Positions 17,332 through 26,285 of a stretch of 64,000 nt of DNA are shown here, piece by piece. Numbering within the stretch: position 1 is the stretch's first letter; every line of letters starts with the position of its first letter. This DNA is from Pseudomonas sp. NBRC 111124 (GTDB lineage: Bacteria > Pseudomonadota > Gammaproteobacteria > Pseudomonadales > Pseudomonadaceae): NCBI RefSeq assembly GCF_001320245.1, contig NZ_BCBA01000023.1, forward strand, positions 1 to 64,000, written 5' to 3'. The position numbers and the translations under genes were made by a program. The notes under the pieces were generated by a model. The model saw only the letters and a program-made list of their open reading frames with translations. It had not been told where the DNA came from and did no database searches.

Positions 17332-17649
17332 ATGTCCTGGATCATCCTGTTCTTCGCCGGCCTGTTCGAGGTCGGCTGGGCCGTCGGCCTGAAGTACACC
17401 GACGGCTTCAGCAAACCCCTGCCTACCGCACTCACCGTCGCCGCCATGGCCGTCAGCCTTGGCCTGCTGGGCCTGGCCATGAAGGAACTGCCGCTGGGCA
17501 CCGCCTATGCCATCTGGACCGGCGTCGGCGCCGTCGGCACGGTGATCGCCGGGATCATCCTGTTCGGCGAGTCGATGGCCCTGGTGCGGCTGGTCAGCGT
17601 GGCGCTGATCATTACCGGCCTGATCGGCCTGAAAGTCAGCGCCAGCTGA
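17332..17649 (+). CDS. gdx: Guanidinium exporter Gdx (SugE-type SMR protein)
   Basis: A 105-aa four-helix small multidrug resistance protein of the SugE/Gdx subgroup, which exports guanidinium in exchange for protons. The essential membrane Glu is at position 13 (LFEVGW). The segment [17 protein letters not shown] and the loop KYTDGF fit Gdx rather than EmrE. GGAG lies 8 bases before the ATG. The assignment is strongly supported by the guanidine-II riboswitch directly upstream. Confidence 0.95.
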   Translation: MSWIILFFAGLFEVGWAVGLKYTDGFSKPLPTALTVAAMAVSLGLLGLAMKELPLGTAYAIWTGVGAVGTVIAGIILFGESMALVRLVSVALIITGLIGLKVSAS

Positions 17650-17658
17650 TCCCACTCC

Positions 17659-19536
17659 TTAGCGCAGGGCGCCGCGCAAGCGGCTGACCTGCTCGCGCAA
17701 GGCGTCTGGCTGCGCCGCCTCCACCGGGATGGCGGCGCCTGCCACGATGGTCACCCTCGACCACAAGCGCTTGAAGAAGCCCTTGGCCGGGTCGCGGCTG
17801 AAGAAGCTCCCCCACAGGCCCTGCAGCGCCAGCGGAATCACCGGCACCGGGGATTCTTCGAGAATGCGGCTGACGCCCCCCTTGAACACATCGATCTCGC
17901 CGTCGCCGGTCAGCTTGCCTTCCGGGAAGATGCACACCAGTTCACCGTCAGCCAGGTACTCGGCGATACGCGCGAAGGCACGTTCGTAGGTGGCCTGGTC
18001 TTCGTTGCGCCCCGCAATCGGTATGGCGCCTGCCGTGCGGAACACGAAGTTGAGCACCGGCAGGTTGTAGATCTTGTAGTACATGACGAAGCGGATCGGC
18101 CGGCGGATCGCCCCGCCCAGCAGCAGCGCGTCGACGAACGAAACGTGATTGCACACCAGCAGTGCCGCGCCCTCATCGGGGATGCGCTCGAGGTCACGGT
18201 GCTGCACGCGGTACATCGAGTGGCTGAGCAGCCAGATCAGGAAGCGCATGGTGAACTCGGGCACGATCTTGAAGATGTAGGCATTCACCAGCACGTTGAG
18301 CAGCGACACCACCAGGAACAGCTGCGGAATACTCAGTTTGAGCACGCTCAGCAGGACAATGGTGAAAATCGCCGAGACCACCATGAACAAGGCATTGAGA
18401 ATGTTGTTGGAAGCGATCACCCGAGCCCGCTGGTCTTCAGCGGTGCGCGCCTGGATCAGGGCGTACAGCGGCACGATGTAGAAGCCGCCGAACACACCGA
18501 GGCCGACAATCGACACCAGGATCCACCAGGCCTGATGCATGCCCAGCAGCGCCAGCCAGTCGTGCGGCTGCGCACCGGCCGGTACGTCACCGGAGTGCCA
18601 CCACCAGAGCAGGCCGAACAGGGTCAGGCCGAACGAGCCGAACGGCACCAGGCCGATTTCCACCTTGCGCCCGCTAAGGCGTTCGCACAGCAGCGAACCG
18701 AGGGCGATGCCCACCGAGAACAGGGTCAGCACCAAGGTCACTGCGGTCTCGTCGCCGTGCAGCCATTCCTGGGCGTAGGTCGGGATCTGGGTCAGGTAGA
18801 TGGCGCCGACGAACCAGAACCACGAGTTGCCGACAATCGAGCGCGACACGGCAGGGGTCTGCCCCAGGCCCATGCGCAGGATCACCCACGACTGCTTGAA
18901 GATGTTCCAGTCCAGCGCCATCTGCGGCGAGGCGGCTGCGGCCCGGGGGATCCAGCGGCTGGCCAGGTAGCCCAGCACGGCAGTGCCGACCACGCCTGCG
19001 GCCACCAGCATGGCATAGCTGTCGGTGGCCATCATCACACCGGCGCCGATGGTGCCGACCAGAATGGCGAGGAAGGTACCCATCTCCACCAGGCCGTTGC
19101 CGCCGACCAGCTCTTCTTCGCGCAGGGCCTGGGGCAGGATCGAGTACTTCACCGGGCCGAACAGCGCCGAGTGAGTGCCCATGCCAAACAATGCCACCAA
19201 CATCAGCGTGAGGTGGTTGGTGATGAAGCCGATGGCGCCAACCGCCATGATGGCGATTTCGGCCAGCTTGATTGCTCGGATCAACGCGTCCTTGGCGAAC
19301 TTCTCGCCAAACTGCCCGCCCAGTGCCGAGAACAGGAAGAACGGCAGGATGAACAGCAGCGCGCAGAGGTTGACCCAGATGGAACGGTCACCGTCGCCCA
19401 AGCTGAGCTTGAACAGGATCGCCAGGATCAGCGACTGCTTGAACAGGTTGTCGTTGAAGGCACCCAGCAGCTGGGTGACGAAGAACGGCAGGAAACGCCG
19501 CTTGCCGAGCAAGGTGAATTGCGAGGGGTGACTCAT
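17659..19536 (-). CDS. Fusion of LplT-type lysophospholipid MFS transporter and PlsC-type acyltransferase
   Basis: A 625-aa two-domain protein. Residues 1 to about 400 are a twelve-helix MFS domain like LplT (FFVTQLLGAFNDNLFKQSL at the N-terminus). From about residue 430 a glycerolipid acyltransferase follows, with the HX4D motif in CNHVSFVDALLLGG and the substrate-binding FPEGKLTGDGEIDVFKGG. In E. coli, LplT is a separate protein beside Aas, which joins the acyltransferase to an acyl-ACP ligase. Here transporter and acyltransferase are joined and the ligase domain is absent. The likely role is retrieval and reacylation of lysophospholipids at the inner membrane. The start at 19536 has AAGGA close upstream. 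It is convergent with gdx, 9 bp from its stop. Confidence 0.9.
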   Translation of the reverse strand: MSHPSQFTLLGKRRFLPFFVTQLLGAFNDNLFKQSLILAILFKLSLGDGDRSIWVNLCALLFILPFFLFSALGGQFGEKFAKDALIRAIKLAEIAIMAVGAIGFITNHLTLMLVALFGMGTHSALFGPVKYSILPQALREEELVGGNGLVEMGTFLAILVGTIGAGVMMATDSYAMLVAAGVVGTAVLGYLASRWIPRAAAASPQMALDWNIFKQSWVILRMGLGQTPAVSRSIVGNSWFWFVGAIYLTQIPTYAQEWLHGDETAVTLVLTLFSVGIALGSLLCERLSGRKVEIGLVPFGSFGLTLFGLLWWWHSGDVPAGAQPHDWLALLGMHQAWWILVSIVGLGVFGGFYIVPLYALIQARTAEDQRARVIASNNILNALFMVVSAIFTIVLLSVLKLSIPQLFLVVSLLNVLVNAYIFKIVPEFTMRFLIWLLSHSMYRVQHRDLERIPDEGAALLVCNHVSFVDALLLGGAIRRPIRFVMYYKIYNLPVLNFVFRTAGAIPIAGRNEDQATYERAFARIAEYLADGELVCIFPEGKLTGDGEIDVFKGGVSRILEESPVPVIPLALQGLWGSFFSRDPAKGFFKRLWSRVTIVAGAAIPVEAAQPDALREQVSRLRGALR

Positions 19537-19695
19537 CGTCCTTGTTCCTGAGTGTCTTTTGTCATTGGAGGCACGCAGAGCGTTGCGAGCCACAATCTGC
19601 ACGGGAAAGCCTGCGCTTGGCAAGGAACACGGGACAACACAGGAACTCGCTCACAATTTGATATCACAGTGACATTAATTTCAGCCAAACCACTG

Positions 19696-19722
19696 TTCAG
19701 AATTTGTTACATATGCCGATAA
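19696..19722 (+). promoter_or_regulatory. FliA (sigma-28)-type promoter of the chemoreceptor gene
   Basis: GCCGATAA at 19715-19722 equals the sigma-28 -10 consensus. TTCAG at 19696-19700, 14 bases upstream, is a partial -35 match (consensus close to TCAAG with 15 bases). It lies 80 bp before the chemoreceptor start. Confidence 0.65.
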
Positions 19723-19801
19723 TTCATATAGATGACTATATCTGACAGAAGGTACAGACCTCAGGTCTCCTCCAACGCACAAGAAAAGGAGCTCGGCAGT
19801 A

Positions 19802-21721
19802 ATGTTTACCTGGTTTGGCGACCTCAAGATCGCCCACAAACTCTTCCTCGGTTTCGGCCTGGTGCTGTGCCTGACACTCGTGCAGTCGATGATCAGCTGG
19901 GACGGACTGGGCAGTCTGGTCCGGCGCAGCGAGGTGGTCAGCGATGTTTCGCGGCTCAACGACGCCCTCGGTGACCTGCGCGAAGCGCGCTTGCGGCATG
20001 CCATGGCCAACGGCGCGGCAGCCGAGAGCAAGCAGCTGCAAACTGCACTGGACGCCTTCAAGCCGACACTGGAAAAGCTGCGCGAAGTGATGAACAAGGC
20101 GCAGACCCATGCGCTGATCAATGCCGCCGACCAGGCGCTGCAGGGCTACAGCAGCTGTCAGGCTGCCAGTTTCCGTTCCTACGAACAGATGCGCGCCGCG
20201 CAGAAGGAAATGGGCGTGCTGGCCACCCAGTCATTCGCCAGCATCGAGCAGATCCGCAATCAGGTGCGGGCCTTGCCTGATGCCGAACAGCGTTTCGTGC
20301 GCATCGAGGCGATCAATCAGATTCGCGAAAACCTCATCCTGCTGCGCTACCACGTTCGCGGTTACACCGGTAACACCAACGCCGAGACCGAGAACTTGAT
20401 GAACAACCAGATCGCCACCACAGTGAACGACTTGCCTGGGCTGGTGGCGCGCTTCAATGGCAACTTCCCGCAGCAGTTCCAGCAATTGCAGCAGCAGGTG
20501 CAGGCCTATGCCGCCGCTGTCGAGGCGTTCCGTGGCGAAGTCAGCAACCTGGTCGGTTACCGCGCAGCCATGGCCAAGGACATCGAACGCCTCAACGGCG
20601 TCATTGGCCAGCTGCTGGATGACCAGGCCGTGCTGGTTGCCAAGGACAGCCATTTCGCCCGTACCTTGCAGATTGCCACCACCCTGCTCGCCTTGCTGAT
20701 CGGTGCATTGGCTGCCGTGGTCATTGCCCGGCAGATCAGCCAGCCGTTGCGCCAGGCATTGAGCGCCATGGAGCAGGTGGCCGCCGGCGACCTCAGCGAA
20801 CAACCGGCCAGCCGCCGCCGCGATGAAGTCGGCCAACTGCAGAACGCCCTGCAGGGCATGACCCGCAACCTGCGCGAGCTGATTGCCCAGGTGCGCGATG
20901 GCATTTCGCAGATTGCCAGCGCCACCGAAGAGCTCTCGGCGATCACCGAGCAGACCAGCGCCGGTGCCAACAACCAGAAGGTTGAAACCGACCAGGTGGC
21001 CACGGCCATGCAGGAAATGGCCGCCACCGTGCACGAGGTGGCGCGCAATGCCGGCGAAGCCTCCGAGGCTGCCAGCGCCACCGACGAAGAAGCCCGTGAA
21101 GGTGACAGCGTGGTCAACCGCGCCGTGGTACAGATCAGCCGCCTGGCCAGCCAGGTGGATGCCACTGGCGAAGCCATGGGCGCGCTGCGCAGCGAAAGCC
21201 AGCGTATCGGCAAGGTCATGGATGTGATCAAGGCCGTGGCCGAGCAGACCAACCTGCTCGCGCTAAACGCCGCCATCGAAGCGGCGCGGGCCGGTGAAGC
21301 GGGCCGTGGCTTTGCCGTGGTGGCCGATGAAGTGCGCAGCCTGGCACAACGTACCCAGGCGTCGACACTGGAGATCGAGTCGGCGATTGGCAGCCTTGAG
21401 GAAGGCACCCGCTCGGTGAGCGAACTGATGGAGCAGAGCCAGAGCCTGACCGAAAGCAGCGTGGCGCTGGTGCGCGAGGCTGGGGTGGCGCTGGAGGGGA
21501 TTACCCAGCGCGTGTCGGGGATTCAGCTGATGAACCAGCAGATTGCCGCGGCTTCGGAGCAGCAGAGCGCGGTGGCTGAAGAGATCAGCCGCAGTGTGGT
21601 GACGGTGCGGGATATTTCCGAACAGACGGCAGAAGCCAGTCAGCAGACTTCGGCCTCCAGCGTGGAGCTGGCGCGACTGGGCGGGCAGCTGCAGCAGATG
21701 ATCAGCCGATTCCGGTTCTGA
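19802..21721 (+). CDS. Methyl-accepting chemotaxis protein with large (HBM-type) ligand-binding domain
   Basis: A 639-aa chemoreceptor. TM1 is near residues 13-33, a periplasmic all-helical domain of about 250 residues follows, TM2 is near 284-306 ([21 protein letters not shown]), then a HAMP domain and a signalling domain with the conserved hairpin tip [19 protein letters not shown]. The length and all-helical ligand domain match the helical bimodular class of P. putida McpS and McpQ, which bind TCA-cycle acids. That is a family comparison, and the ligand here is not known. It ends SRFRF with no CheR-docking pentapeptide. An AAAAGGAG RBS precedes the ATG at 19802. Confidence 0.93.
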   Translation: MFTWFGDLKIAHKLFLGFGLVLCLTLVQSMISWDGLGSLVRRSEVVSDVSRLNDALGDLREARLRHAMANGAAAESKQLQTALDAFKPTLEKLREVMNKAQTHALINAADQALQGYSSCQAASFRSYEQMRAAQKEMGVLATQSFASIEQIRNQVRALPDAEQRFVRIEAINQIRENLILLRYHVRGYTGNTNAETENLMNNQIATTVNDLPGLVARFNGNFPQQFQQLQQQVQAYAAAVEAFRGEVSNLVGYRAAMAKDIERLNGVIGQLLDDQAVLVAKDSHFARTLQIATTLLALLIGALAAVVIARQISQPLRQALSAMEQVAAGDLSEQPASRRRDEVGQLQNALQGMTRNLRELIAQVRDGISQIASATEELSAITEQTSAGANNQKVETDQVATAMQEMAATVHEVARNAGEASEAASATDEEAREGDSVVNRAVVQISRLASQVDATGEAMGALRSESQRIGKVMDVIKAVAEQTNLLALNAAIEAARAGEAGRGFAVVADEVRSLAQRTQASTLEIESAIGSLEEGTRSVSELMEQSQSLTESSVALVREAGVALEGITQRVSGIQLMNQQIAAASEQQSAVAEEISRSVVTVRDISEQTAEASQQTSASSVELARLGGQLQQMISRFRF

Positions 21722-21747
21722 TTCAGTGGTCTGACAGCTGCACCGAC

Positions 21748-21864
21748 TGTAGGAGCGGCCTTGCGTCGCGAAAGGGCCGCAACGCGGCCCCAGGATTCAA
21801 AGTCAACGCTGCAATTGCTGGGGCTGCTACGCAGCCCTTTCGCGACGCAAGGCCGCTCCTACAG
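21748..21864. repeat. Pair of inverted REP-like elements (TGTAGGAGCGGCCTTGCGTCG type)
   Basis: Two facing copies of CTGTAGGAGCGGCCTTGCGTC with complement GACGCAAGGCCGCTCCTACAG at the other end, and CGCGAAAGGGC cores, lie between the chemoreceptor and the convergent amidohydrolase gene. Confidence 0.85.
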
Positions 21865-21880
21865 CTAACGCAGCGCCAGA

Positions 21881-22723
21881 TTACTCGAACCCGAACAGCG
21901 CCTGTGCAGTCTCCACCACCAGCGCCCGGCGCAATTCAGCCGAGCAGCCCAGCGCCTCGAACTGCTCGACCGCCGTGGTAAAGCTCACCGATGACTCATG
22001 CTGGGTGTGCGGCCAGTCACTGCCCCACATCAACCGTTCAGCACCGTAGTGGGCCTCAAGCGCGCACAGGGCCTGACGTGCAAACGCCAGGTTCTGCTCC
22101 GGCGTGCCCTCAAAACGATAGATCCCGGACACCTTGACCCACACCTTGCCCTTGCCGCCCAGCGTCAACAGCTCGGCAAACCCCGGCTGCCCCAGGCCCA
22201 GGCGGGCATCGGGCCGGCCGAAATGGTCGACCACGATGTTCAGGCCGTAAGGTTCCAGTGCCCGTACCAGCGCAGGAATATCCGCGACATGACGGTGCAG
22301 CTCCAGGTGCCAGCCCTGTTCGCCGATGCGCTCCAGCATCGGCCGCCATTGGGCATCTGTGAGGTCTGGCAGGCCCTGCCCCATGAGGTTCAGGCGCACG
22401 CCCCTGACCCCCAGCCGATCCATCTCCTGCAACGTCTCGCGCTCGACGTCCCGGTCAAGCATCACCACCCCGCGCAGTTGCTCCGGCACGGTCTGCAGGG
22501 CACTGAGCAGGTAGCGGTTGTCGGTACCCAGGAAGCTGGGCTGAACCAGTACACCACGGCCGAAGCCGTGGGCTAGCAACTGGCCCAGGTAATCGTCCAG
22601 CGGCGCATCGTAGCTGGGCGCGTAACGCCGCTCGCTGGCCAGGTTCAGCCCACGGCTGAACACGTGGGCATGGCTGTCGATGGCGGTCAGGTATGAGGCA
22701 GGAACGTCGGGCATGGTTTTCAC
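21881..22723 (-). CDS. Amidohydrolase of the TIM-barrel lactonase type
   Basis: A 280-aa metal-dependent hydrolase of the amidohydrolase-2 family (relatives are 2-pyrone-4,6-dicarboxylate lactonase, 4-sulfomuconolactone hydrolase and aminocarboxymuconate decarboxylase). Metal-site motifs are DSHAHVF near residue 17, LHRHVADIP near 142, VVDHFGRPD near 166 and GSDWPHTQH near 235. I take the GTG at 22723, 12 bp after the transporter stop; an ATG three codons on (22714) is equally possible. It is the third gene of the GntR-transporter-hydrolase operon, suggesting hydrolysis of an imported aromatic or lactone compound. Confidence 0.87.
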   Translation of the reverse strand: MKTMPDVPASYLTAIDSHAHVFSRGLNLASERRYAPSYDAPLDDYLGQLLAHGFGRGVLVQPSFLGTDNRYLLSALQTVPEQLRGVVMLDRDVERETLQEMDRLGVRGVRLNLMGQGLPDLTDAQWRPMLERIGEQGWHLELHRHVADIPALVRALEPYGLNIVVDHFGRPDARLGLGQPGFAELLTLGGKGKVWVKVSGIYRFEGTPEQNLAFARQALCALEAHYGAERLMWGSDWPHTQHESSVSFTTAVEQFEALGCSAELRRALVVETAQALFGFE

Positions 22724-22735
22724 AGGACAGTCAGG

Positions 22736-24010
22736 TTACTTGGCGACAGCGCCAGCCATTGCCGGCGCTGGCGTGGCCTCAAGGTTGCGGCCACGGGTTT
22801 CCGGCAGGCACAGCGCGGCGAGCATGGCCACGCCGTAGGCGATGCCGGCATCGATACCGATCGCGCTGCCCAGCGACATGGATTCACTCATGTGGCCGAC
22901 CAGGAACGGGAACACCGCCGACAGCACACGGCCGAAGTTGTAGCAGAAGCCGACCCCGGCACCGCGCACGTCGGCCGGGTACAGCTCGTTGAAGAACGCC
23001 CCCAGGCTGGCCGGGATGCCGGCGGCGAAGAAGCCCAGCGGGAAACCGAGGAACAACATCTGGATATTGCTCAGCGGGAAGAACACATAGGCTTGCACGG
23101 TCAGCACGCAGCACAGGGCGAACAGCAGAATGTTCTTGCGCCGGCCGATGCGGTCGATCAGCAGGCCACTGACCACGCAACCACACCAGAAGGCGAAGAT
23201 GATCACCGCCAGGTAGCCACCGGAGTTGAGTACCGACAGGTTGCGTTCGGTCTTGAGGAAGGTCGGCAGCCAGGTCATTACCGCGTGGTAGCCACCATGG
23301 GCACCCAGGCCCAGCAGGCCGCCCAGCAGGGTCACGCGCAGCAGCTCCGGGCGGAAGATGCCGGCCATGGATTTGAAGAAGCTGCCAGGAATGGCCTTCT
23401 CCTTCTGCAGGCGCTGGAAGCTGTCTGGCTCCGGCACGTTGCGGCGCACCCAGATGATCAGCAGCGATGGCAGCAGGCCGACGAAGAACATCACCCGCCA
23501 GGCGTACTCCGCCGGCACCAGCGAATAGATCAAGGTGAACAGCCCCACCGCCAGGCCCCAGCCCACGGCCCAGGCGCTCTGCACCGTGCCCATGACCTTG
23601 CCGCGGTATTTCGGGTTGATGGTCTCGGCCATCAGCACTGCGCCGGCCGCCCACTCGCCACCGATGCCGAAGCCCTGCATGGCCTTGACGAACAGCAGCG
23701 GGTAGAAGCCGGTGACGAACGCCGAGAGGAAGGTGAAGAAGGAGAACCAGAGGATCATCCACTGCAGGGTGCGCACGCGGCCATAACGGTCCGACAGGGT
23801 GCCGCCGAGCCAGCCACCGATGGCCGAGGTGACCAGGGTCAGGCCGCTGATCAGGCCGGCATCACCCTTGGTCAGGGAGAACGCGGCGATCAGCGCGGGG
23901 ATGGCCAGGCCGAACATCTGCACTTCCAGCGCATCGAGCGACCAGCCACCGAAACAGGCCCAGAACGTCTTGCGTTCCCGTGAAGTGATCTGGCGATACC
24001 AGCTGAACAT
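22736..24010 (-). CDS. MFS transporter, aromatic-acid/sialate-type
   Basis: A 424-aa twelve-helix transporter. Characteristic segments are GGWSLDALEVQMFGLAIP near residue 21, GGTLSDRYGRVRTL in loop 2-3, and GFGIGGEWAAGAVLMAE near residue 115. These fit the metabolite:H+ and aromatic acid:H+ symporter branches. It lies between the GntR regulator and the amidohydrolase on the same strand and probably imports the hydrolase substrate. The start at 24010 is preceded by AAGGATAAC. Confidence 0.88.
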   Translation of the reverse strand: MFSWYRQITSRERKTFWACFGGWSLDALEVQMFGLAIPALIAAFSLTKGDAGLISGLTLVTSAIGGWLGGTLSDRYGRVRTLQWMILWFSFFTFLSAFVTGFYPLLFVKAMQGFGIGGEWAAGAVLMAETINPKYRGKVMGTVQSAWAVGWGLAVGLFTLIYSLVPAEYAWRVMFFVGLLPSLLIIWVRRNVPEPDSFQRLQKEKAIPGSFFKSMAGIFRPELLRVTLLGGLLGLGAHGGYHAVMTWLPTFLKTERNLSVLNSGGYLAVIIFAFWCGCVVSGLLIDRIGRRKNILLFALCCVLTVQAYVFFPLSNIQMLFLGFPLGFFAAGIPASLGAFFNELYPADVRGAGVGFCYNFGRVLSAVFPFLVGHMSESMSLGSAIGIDAGIAYGVAMLAALCLPETRGRNLEATPAPAMAGAVAK

Positions 24011-24113
24011 GATTGTTATCCTTCTTAGTCGTGTGTGTTACGGGCAGGCGAAGCCACTGCGCCGTGGCAGAACGGCGCAGACGGGTAAAAGGTGAAGCGG
24101 CCGGCTTAACGGC

Positions 24114-24845
24114 TCAGCGAATGTCGACGCGGTAGCGGAAGTGCTGCGCGTGGCCGCGCGAGCGGCGCCATTCCAGCGGTTTGCCGGCGTAATCGCGGGC
24201 CAGGCGCTCGATCACCACCACCGGGCTGTTGGCCGGCAGTTGCAACAGGCGGCCATGGGCTGCGTCGACCGCTTCGGCGGTCAGGGTCTCTTCGGCGTAG
24301 GCGACCACCTGGCCGCACAGCTCCTCGTAGATCGGGTAGAGCAGCGGGCCTTTGCTTTGCAGTTCGACATCGAGCAACGGCTGGAAGGTCTGGCGTGGCA
24401 ACCAGATCTCCTCGGCGAGCACCGGCTGGGCGCCAAGCAGACGAGTACGGACAATGCGAATGACCTCGGCCTCGGCGGCCAGGCCCAAGGCTTGGGCAAC
24501 GGCCGAAGGTGCCGGTACCGGCTCGATGGTGAGAATGCGGCTTTCCGGTACCACCCGCTCGCCGGTGGCGGTCTCGAAGCGGAAGAAGCGGAACAGCGAA
24601 GACTGGAACTGCGGGCGACGGATGAAGGTGCCGCGGCCCTGCTGACGCTCCAGCACGCCCTCGGCGACCAGCACGTCGACAGCCTTGCGTACGGTGCCGA
24701 CAGACATATCGAATTCGGTGGCCAAGGCAGCTTCGGTCGGAATGGCCTCGCCTGGGCGCCAGCGGTTGTTGGCAATCTGCTCGATCAGGTGATCGCGCAG
24801 CTGTTGATAGCGTGGCAGTCGAGCATCACCGGACAATGGGTGCAT
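24114..24845 (-). CDS. GntR-family (HutC/UTRA) transcriptional regulator
   Basis: A 243-aa regulator with an N-terminal winged helix near residues 10-75 (IPTEAALATEFDMSVGTVRKAVDVLVAEG) and a C-terminal UTRA ligand-binding domain from about residue 95. It heads the cluster with the MFS transporter and amidohydrolase, 103 bp upstream of the transporter start, and is divergent from the MdtH-like gene at 24996. An imperfect dyad GCAAA..TTTGC at 24868-24890 just upstream is a candidate operator for autoregulation. Confidence 0.9.
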   Translation of the reverse strand: MHPLSGDARLPRYQQLRDHLIEQIANNRWRPGEAIPTEAALATEFDMSVGTVRKAVDVLVAEGVLERQQGRGTFIRRPQFQSSLFRFFRFETATGERVVPESRILTIEPVPAPSAVAQALGLAAEAEVIRIVRTRLLGAQPVLAEEIWLPRQTFQPLLDVELQSKGPLLYPIYEELCGQVVAYAEETLTAEAVDAAHGRLLQLPANSPVVVIERLARDYAGKPLEWRRSRGHAQHFRYRVDIR

Positions 24846-24867
24846 GGGTCGGCTCTCGTCTTGTTAT

Positions 24868-24890
24868 GCAAACATATATATGAATTTTGC
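24868..24890. promoter_or_regulatory. Candidate GntR operator
   Basis: Dyad GCAAA (24868-24872) and TTTGC (24886-24890) flank the AT-rich palindrome CATATATATG, 23 bp upstream of the gntR start. It is assigned from symmetry and position only. Confidence 0.4.
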
Positions 24891-24995
24891 GAGAGTATTC
24901 CCGGTGGGTGCAGGGCTGTCAATCCTCCGCTGGTCGCCGCTGTCAGCCTCCCTTATCCTCAGGTATCGGAAAACCCACAAAACAAGGACGTGGCA

Positions 24996-26174
24996 ATGCT
25001 CGCCGCCTTGAAAGGCTACCCCGCCAGCGTCCGCCTGCTGCTGGCCACCACCTTCACACTCACCGTGGCCCGGGCCCTCACCCTGCCCTATCTGGTGGTC
25101 TACCTGGCCGACAACTTCCAGTTGGCGGTCGGTCAGATCGGCCTGCTGATCGGCGGCGCGCTGATCGTCGCATCACTGCTGAGCCTGTACGGCGGGCACC
25201 TGGTCGACACCGTGCGCAACCACACCCTGGTCAGCGCCAGCACACTGGTCTTTGCCCTGGCCTTCGTGGCGGCCATCGCCAGCCGCTCGGCGTTGCTGTT
25301 CTTTTTCTGCCTGGTGCTGATCAACCTGGCCCTGGCCGTGGTCGATATCGCTGCCAAGGCCGGCTTCTGCGCGCTGCTGCCCGTCGCGCAGCGGGCTGAG
25401 GTGTTCGCCATCAAGTACACCTTGAGCAACGTCGGCTACGCCGTCGGCCCACTGCTCGGCGTGGCCATGCTGGAACTGGACGACCACCTGCCCTTCATTG
25501 CCTCGGCACTGACCGGCCTGGGCATGTGCCTGGCCTACTGGCGCCTCGGCGACCGAGGGCTGCAGGCCAGCGCACCGGAGCAGCCGAGCGCCGGGTTCGG
25601 CCAGGTGGCCCTGGGGCTGGCGCGTGACCGCCGGCTGGTGTGCTTCACCCTCGGCGGCGTGCTGAGCGCGGTGGTGTTCGGCCAGTTCACCGCCTACCTG
25701 TCGCAGTACCTGGTGGAGACCAGCAGCGCCAGCGAGGCAGCGCGGCTGGTCGGCTACCTGGTGACCACCAACGCGGTCACGGTGATCGCCCTGCAGTACC
25801 TGATCGGCCGGCGTATCGGCCGCCAGCAGCTGATGCCCTGGTTGCTGGCCGGCATGGCGCTGTTCATTGCCGGGTTGCTCGGCTTTGCCATGGCCGGTTC
25901 GGTACTGGCCTGGTGCCTGGCGATGCTGGTGTTCACCCTGGGTGAGATCATCGTCATACCGGCCGAGTACATGTTCATCGACCTGATTGCTCCTGAGCAC
26001 CTGCGCGGGGTGTATTACGGGGCGCAGAACCTGTCCAACCTCGGGGCGGCCTTGGGCCCGGTGATGGTGGGGTTCGCCTTGGGGCAGTGGTGGCCGGGGA
26101 TGATCTTCTACCTGCTGGTGATGTCGGTGATACTGGCAGGGGTGTTCTACTGGCTGGGCACCCGCAGCGCTTGA
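24996..26174 (+). CDS. MFS transporter, MdtH-like
   Basis: A 392-aa membrane protein with about twelve helices and MFS features (ALTLPYLVVYLADNFQLAVGQ near residue 28, GGHLVDTVRNHTLV in the first cytoplasmic loop), resembling the MdtH/YfcJ-type drug efflux group. The ATG at 24996 has AAGGA seven bases upstream; a GTG two codons earlier is too close to the RBS. It is divergent from the GntR gene. The substrate is unknown. Confidence 0.87.
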   Translation: MLAALKGYPASVRLLLATTFTLTVARALTLPYLVVYLADNFQLAVGQIGLLIGGALIVASLLSLYGGHLVDTVRNHTLVSASTLVFALAFVAAIASRSALLFFFCLVLINLALAVVDIAAKAGFCALLPVAQRAEVFAIKYTLSNVGYAVGPLLGVAMLELDDHLPFIASALTGLGMCLAYWRLGDRGLQASAPEQPSAGFGQVALGLARDRRLVCFTLGGVLSAVVFGQFTAYLSQYLVETSSASEAARLVGYLVTTNAVTVIALQYLIGRRIGRQQLMPWLLAGMALFIAGLLGFAMAGSVLAWCLAMLVFTLGEIIVIPAEYMFIDLIAPEHLRGVYYGAQNLSNLGAALGPVMVGFALGQWWPGMIFYLLVMSVILAGVFYWLGTRSA

Positions 26175-26285
26175 TGTGGCCTGCGACGACACGCCGCTGC
26201 GACCATCGTCGGCGCTGACGAACCGCTGCCTGCGTGCCAGACTGATTGATCGGGACCGCGTTATCTTTTTTGCTCCGGAGTTTTC

